DNA from: an uncultured Fretibacterium sp.
GTDB lineage: Bacteria > Synergistota > Synergistia > Synergistales > Aminobacteriaceae
Reading direction: 5' to 3'
Assembly (NCBI GenBank): GCA_937915755.1
Contig: CALGGR010000298.1
Location: 1-7,005 of the forward strand
DNA: 7,005 nucleotides
In this document: positions 4,862-7,005 of the stretch, piece after piece
Layout of the letters: every line of letters begins with the position of its first letter
Position numbering within the stretch: position 1 is the stretch's first letter
Translations under genes and position numbers: made by a program
Notes under the pieces: generated by a model
What the model was told of the DNA's origin: nothing
Databases searched by the model: none
Seen by the model: only the letters and a program-made list of their open reading frames with translations

Positions 4862-6266
4862 AGCAGGGTTAAGTAAGACAGCAGTCTGTGCGATGATGGG
4901 GAACTGGCAGTGTGAGTCAGGACTTCGATCTAATAATGCTGAGGACTCGTTTCATTACACAGATAAAGAGTATACGGATGCTGTCGATAACGATTCTATC
5001 TCAGCAACTGAGTTTTCAAAAGACGATATCGGATACGGCTTAGCTCAGTGGACGTTTGAATCCAGAAAATTGGCGCTGTATAGGTTTGCTAAGAGCAAAG
5101 GTGTATCGATATCAGACGAGACCATGCAAGTTGAGTTTGCAGTGAAGGAACTGCAGAGCGACTATCACGGTCTTTATTTATATTTGCATAAAACAGAAGA
5201 TCTGTATGAGGCTGTCTATCGGATCTGCTACGAGTATGAGAATCCTGCCATTAAGAACGTCTCAGACCGATACGCAGCAGCCAAGAAGTTTTATCAGGAA
5301 GGAGCGAGCGCTATGGATCCAGTAGAGAAGTATACTCAGGAAGCTATCCAGATTGCTAATGACAACAGTCATGGGTACTCTCAGACAAACCGGAACGGTA
5401 ATCCGGACTATGACTGTTCTTCACTCGTTTGCAGTGTCGTGCAGAATGCCGGGATACCTGTGAAAACGAACGGAGCATCCTATACAGGGAACATGTATCC
5501 GGCGTTTATGAAGTCCGGGTTTACCGATGAGACTCGAAACGTGAATCTGGCTACCGGTAGTGGGCTTAAGCGTGGTGACATCCTTCTTAATAAGATTAAG
5601 CATACAGCAATCTATCTTGGTGGCGGTCAGATTGTCCATGCACGATCAGATGACGGTCACTCGGAAGCAGGAGATCAGACAGGAAGAGAGATCTGCACTC
5701 AGGGATATTGGAACTACCCATGGGATGCAGTGCTGAGATATGAGAAAGGAGGAAGCAATATGGTACTGGCAACGGAACCCGCGACTGTCAGCAGCGATAC
5801 TACGGTCGCAGAGCACGTTAACAACAAGCACTATCCTGAAATAATCAAAATGGGAGACATTGGCCCTGAGGTTAAGGCGCTGCAGGAGAAGCTCAATGCT
5901 CTCGGCTTTGATTGCGGGACAGCAGATGGCAAGTACGGCAAGCTGACAACTGCTGCAGTGGAGGCGTTCCAGAGAGCTAACGGTTTGCTCGTTGATGGAG
6001 AAGCCGGACCTGAGACGCTTGGAGTACTGGATAAGACTAATGTCGTGGTTGACGGTTCTCCGATTAAGCTCGGTGATGTCGTTACGTTCTTAGGCGGAAA
6101 GCAGTATCTCTCAGCTAACACAAGCTTTGGAACGGACGCTAAAGCCGGGAAAGCTACTGTGACAGCGATCAAAGAGGGTAGCAAGCATCCGTATCATCTG
6201 ACGAAGACCTATGACGGAGAGTCAAATGTCTACGGTTGGGTTGACATGGATACGATAAGAAAGTAA
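4827..6266 (+). CDS. Modular endolysin: tail-lysozyme domain, NlpC/P60 peptidase, peptidoglycan-binding domain, SH3-like end
   Basis: The product is 479 aa and should degrade host peptidoglycan at lysis. Residues about 1-155 match the phage tail lysozyme family: a MMGNWQCESG motif with candidate catalytic Glu30, and GYGLAQW at 69-75. Residues about 165-300 form an NlpC/P60-type peptidase with Cys197 in DYDCSS, His259 in KHTAIYLG and His271 in IVHAR. Residues about 337-402 are a peptidoglycan-binding (PF01471-like) domain (VKALQEKLNALGF). The rest, to YGWVDMDTIRK, looks like an SH3-like wall-binding domain. There is no signal peptide, so the adjacent holin would provide access to the wall. I chose ATG 4827; an in-frame GTG at 4815 is possible, but the weak GTGAG there serves better as the ribosome binding site. 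In-frame ATGs with strong Shine-Dalgarno sequences occur at both domain boundaries (5313 and 5760), suggesting shorter isoforms or a history of gene fusion. Confidence 0.92.
   Translation: MSKETIYQKLSEAGLSKTAVCAMMGNWQCESGLRSNNAEDSFHYTDKEYTDAVDNDSISATEFSKDDIGYGLAQWTFESRKLALYRFAKSKGVSISDETMQVEFAVKELQSDYHGLYLYLHKTEDLYEAVYRICYEYENPAIKNVSDRYAAAKKFYQEGASAMDPVEKYTQEAIQIANDNSHGYSQTNRNGNPDYDCSSLVCSVVQNAGIPVKTNGASYTGNMYPAFMKSGFTDETRNVNLATGSGLKRGDILLNKIKHTAIYLGGGQIVHARSDDGHSEAGDQTGREICTQGYWNYPWDAVLRYEKGGSNMVLATEPATVSSDTTVAEHVNNKHYPEIIKMGDIGPEVKALQEKLNALGFDCGTADGKYGKLTTAAVEAFQRANGLLVDGEAGPETLGVLDKTNVVVDGSPIKLGDVVTFLGGKQYLSANTSFGTDAKAGKATVTAIKEGSKHPYHLTKTYDGESNVYGWVDMDTIRK
5299..5315 (+). promoter_or_regulatory. 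Internal Shine-Dalgarno and start codon before the NlpC/P60 domain
   Basis: AAGGAG (5299-5304, within AGGAAGGAG) lies 8 bases before an in-frame ATG at 5313. Translation from here would give a 317-aa protein starting MDPVEKYTQ, that is, the peptidase plus both wall-binding domains without the lysozyme domain. This is about where stand-alone clostridial phage NlpC/P60 lysins begin. The site is stronger than that of the gene's own start. It could be a working internal start or a fossil of a gene fusion. Confidence 0.55.
5743..5762 (+). promoter_or_regulatory. Internal Shine-Dalgarno and start codon before the wall-binding domains
   Basis: AGAAAGGAGG (5743-5752) is a ten-base perfect complement to the 3' end of typical Firmicutes 16S rRNA and lies 7 bases before an in-frame ATG at 5760. 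It is the best ribosome binding site I see in the window. Translation would give a 168-aa protein (MVLATEP...) holding only the peptidoglycan-binding and SH3-like domains. Separately translated binding subunits are known from other endolysins such as CTP1L, CD27L and Lys170. The coding caveat is that the same bases encode the EKGG of a plausible linker. Confidence 0.65.
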
Positions 6267-6275
6267 GAGGTTCGT

Positions 6276-6500
6276 ATGATGACAAAAGAATTTTGGCAGG
6301 CAGCTTTTATAAGAGCGCTTCGAACTGTGTGCCAGACTGCATTGGCTCTACTCGGAACTGCCGCGATCAGTGACTCTGTCAACTGGGTTAGTGTTCTCAG
6401 TTCTTCGTTGATTGCAGGAGTGCTGTCTCTTCTAACGAGCGTTACCACAGGTCTTCCGGAAGTTACAACGGAAGAAAAGAATTTGGATGATGAGCAATGA
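6276..6500 (+). CDS. Phage holin, r1t-like family
   Basis: The product is 74 aa. Holins form pores in the cytoplasmic membrane and let the endolysin reach the wall at a set time. The sequence begins MMTKEFWQAAFIRALRT, typical of the r1t/clostridial holin family, then shows two hydrophobic helices (about 15-31 and 37-58) separated by a short turn with SVNWVS, the signature TSVTTGLPEV, and an acidic tail. AGAGG (6266-6270) lies 5 bases before ATG 6276 and 8 bases before ATG 6279. Paired starts offset by a residue or two are common in holins and can set lysis timing, but here the two forms differ by only one Met. It follows the endolysin by 9 bases and overlaps the next gene by 4 (ATGA). Confidence 0.88.
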   Translation: MMTKEFWQAAFIRALRTVCQTALALLGTAAISDSVNWVSVLSSSLIAGVLSLLTSVTTGLPEVTTEEKNLDDEQ

Positions 6501-6904
6501 GCTGGCTACAATATGATCCTAACCCTGTCCATACGGGCGGAGTAGGAGATTGTGCGGTTCGTGCTGTAGCAAAGGCTCTTGATATCAGTTGGGAAGAAGC
6601 TTATACAAGGCTCAGTGTAGCAGGCTATCTCATGGGTGACATGCCGAACTCGGATATTGTTTGGGGCAGTGTTCTTAGGGCAGAAGGGTTTGTCAGAGAT
6701 GTCATACCTAACACCTGCCCTGACTGTTACACTGTAAGAGACTTCTGTCAGGATAACCCAAGCGGAGTCTATGTTCTTAAGAGCGAGAACCACGTTGCTA
6801 CAGTTGTGGACGGAACCGTTTACGACAGCTGGAACTCTGAGATGCAGGTTCCGTTTTATTATTGGACGAGAAAGGAAGAACTAAATGGCCAGTCCCTATT
6901 ATAA
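6497..6904 (+). CDS. Papain/C39-like cysteine-peptidase-fold phage protein of unknown role
   Basis: The product is 135 aa. The layout fits a small papain-like (C39-like) fold: GDCAVRAVAKAL with Cys19 at the start of a helix, then a Val-rich strand ending in ENHVATVVDG with His99, then VYDSWNS with Asp110. These would be a Cys-His-Asp triad. A further pair, Cys74-x2-Cys77 (TCPDCY), could bind metal or form a disulphide. Proteins with the same GDC...WEEAY...DMP...VWG pattern recur in clostridial phages in my memory, usually labelled hypothetical. There is no signal peptide or membrane segment. The start overlaps the holin stop as ATGA with almost no Shine-Dalgarno, which suggests translational coupling. 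The end overlaps the next gene by 20 bases. Substrate and function are unknown; protease activity is inferred from residue layout only. Confidence 0.75.
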   Translation: MSWLQYDPNPVHTGGVGDCAVRAVAKALDISWEEAYTRLSVAGYLMGDMPNSDIVWGSVLRAEGFVRDVIPNTCPDCYTVRDFCQDNPSGVYVLKSENHVATVVDGTVYDSWNSEMQVPFYYWTRKEELNGQSLL

Positions 6905-7005
6905 CACAGGATACTCGTATGTGAATCCTTATATGCAGTATAATCCATATATGCCGAGTACGTACAGCTATCAATCAATGCCTGTGCAGCAAGTGATGCA
7001 GACTC
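6885..7005 (+). CDS. N-terminus of a Tyr/Pro/Met/Gln-rich phage protein (runs off the window)
   Basis: A frame opens at ATG 6885 and stays open to the right edge, giving 40 visible residues. AAAGGA (6871-6876) lies 8 bases upstream, and the start overlaps the preceding gene by 20 bases, as is common in this operon. The visible part is low-complexity: 8 Tyr, 6 Met and many Pro, Asn and Gln, with a near-repeat NPYMQY/NPYMPS. Clostridial phages often carry small proteins with such a Tyr/Pro/Gln-rich head followed by a conserved domain containing a YPVAPGN-type motif. Whether that domain follows here cannot be seen, and the function is unknown. Confidence 0.65.
   Translation, partial: MASPYYNTGYSYVNPYMQYNPYMPSTYSYQSMPVQQVMQT

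Noticed and set aside
5421..6184. Minus-strand frames within the endolysin gene
   Set aside because: Shadows of a gene with clear domain evidence on the plus strand; no motifs or ribosome binding sites.

Overview
The window reads as a stretch of metagenome-assembled DNA dominated by the late (tail plus lysis) end of a Gram-positive, probably gut clostridial, tailed phage or prophage. The phage assignment rests on a dense same-strand gene run from about 1716 to the right edge: glycine-rich tail/fibre protein, tail-tube-like protein, small zinc-ribbon protein, multidomain endolysin, r1t-like holin, cysteine-peptidase-like small protein, and the start of a Tyr/Pro/Met/Gln-rich protein. Gaps are short or negative (23, 18, -35, 9, -4 and -20 bases), and I see no terminator or convincing promoter inside the run, so it looks like one late operon.

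The left quarter is different. Bases 1-18 are the 3' end of the Illumina TruSeq read-1 adapter, so this is an untrimmed contig end and not biology. It is followed by the C-terminal part of an AT-rich gene for a beta-rich, probably exported protein (to 468) that ends in a good intrinsic terminator (512-545). After a gene-poor stretch comes a GC-rich, minus-strand Rpn/PD-(D/E)XK nuclease gene (1648-782). Just beyond its 3' end lies a degenerate second copy of part of the same gene.

Three blocks with different base composition (AT-rich, GC-rich, intermediate) meet at about 550-660 and about 1720-1750. The tail gene at 1716 seems to lack its natural N-terminus, because its only ATG lies in or beside the GC-rich block. 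Either an Rpn-type element interrupted the phage tail gene, or the contig is a chimera; the adapter at base 1 makes the second a serious possibility.

The most interesting biology is in the endolysin (4827-6266). It has a phage-tail-lysozyme-type domain, an NlpC/P60 peptidase with visible Cys-His-His residues, a peptidoglycan-binding domain and an SH3-like C-terminus. At both major domain boundaries there is an in-frame ATG with a strong Shine-Dalgarno sequence (AAGGAG, 8 bases before ATG 5313; a 10-base AGAAAGGAGG, 7 bases before ATG 5760). Both are stronger than the Shine-Dalgarno sequence of the gene's own start. The gene could therefore make three nested products: full length (479 aa), peptidase plus wall-binding part (317 aa), and wall-binding part alone (168 aa).
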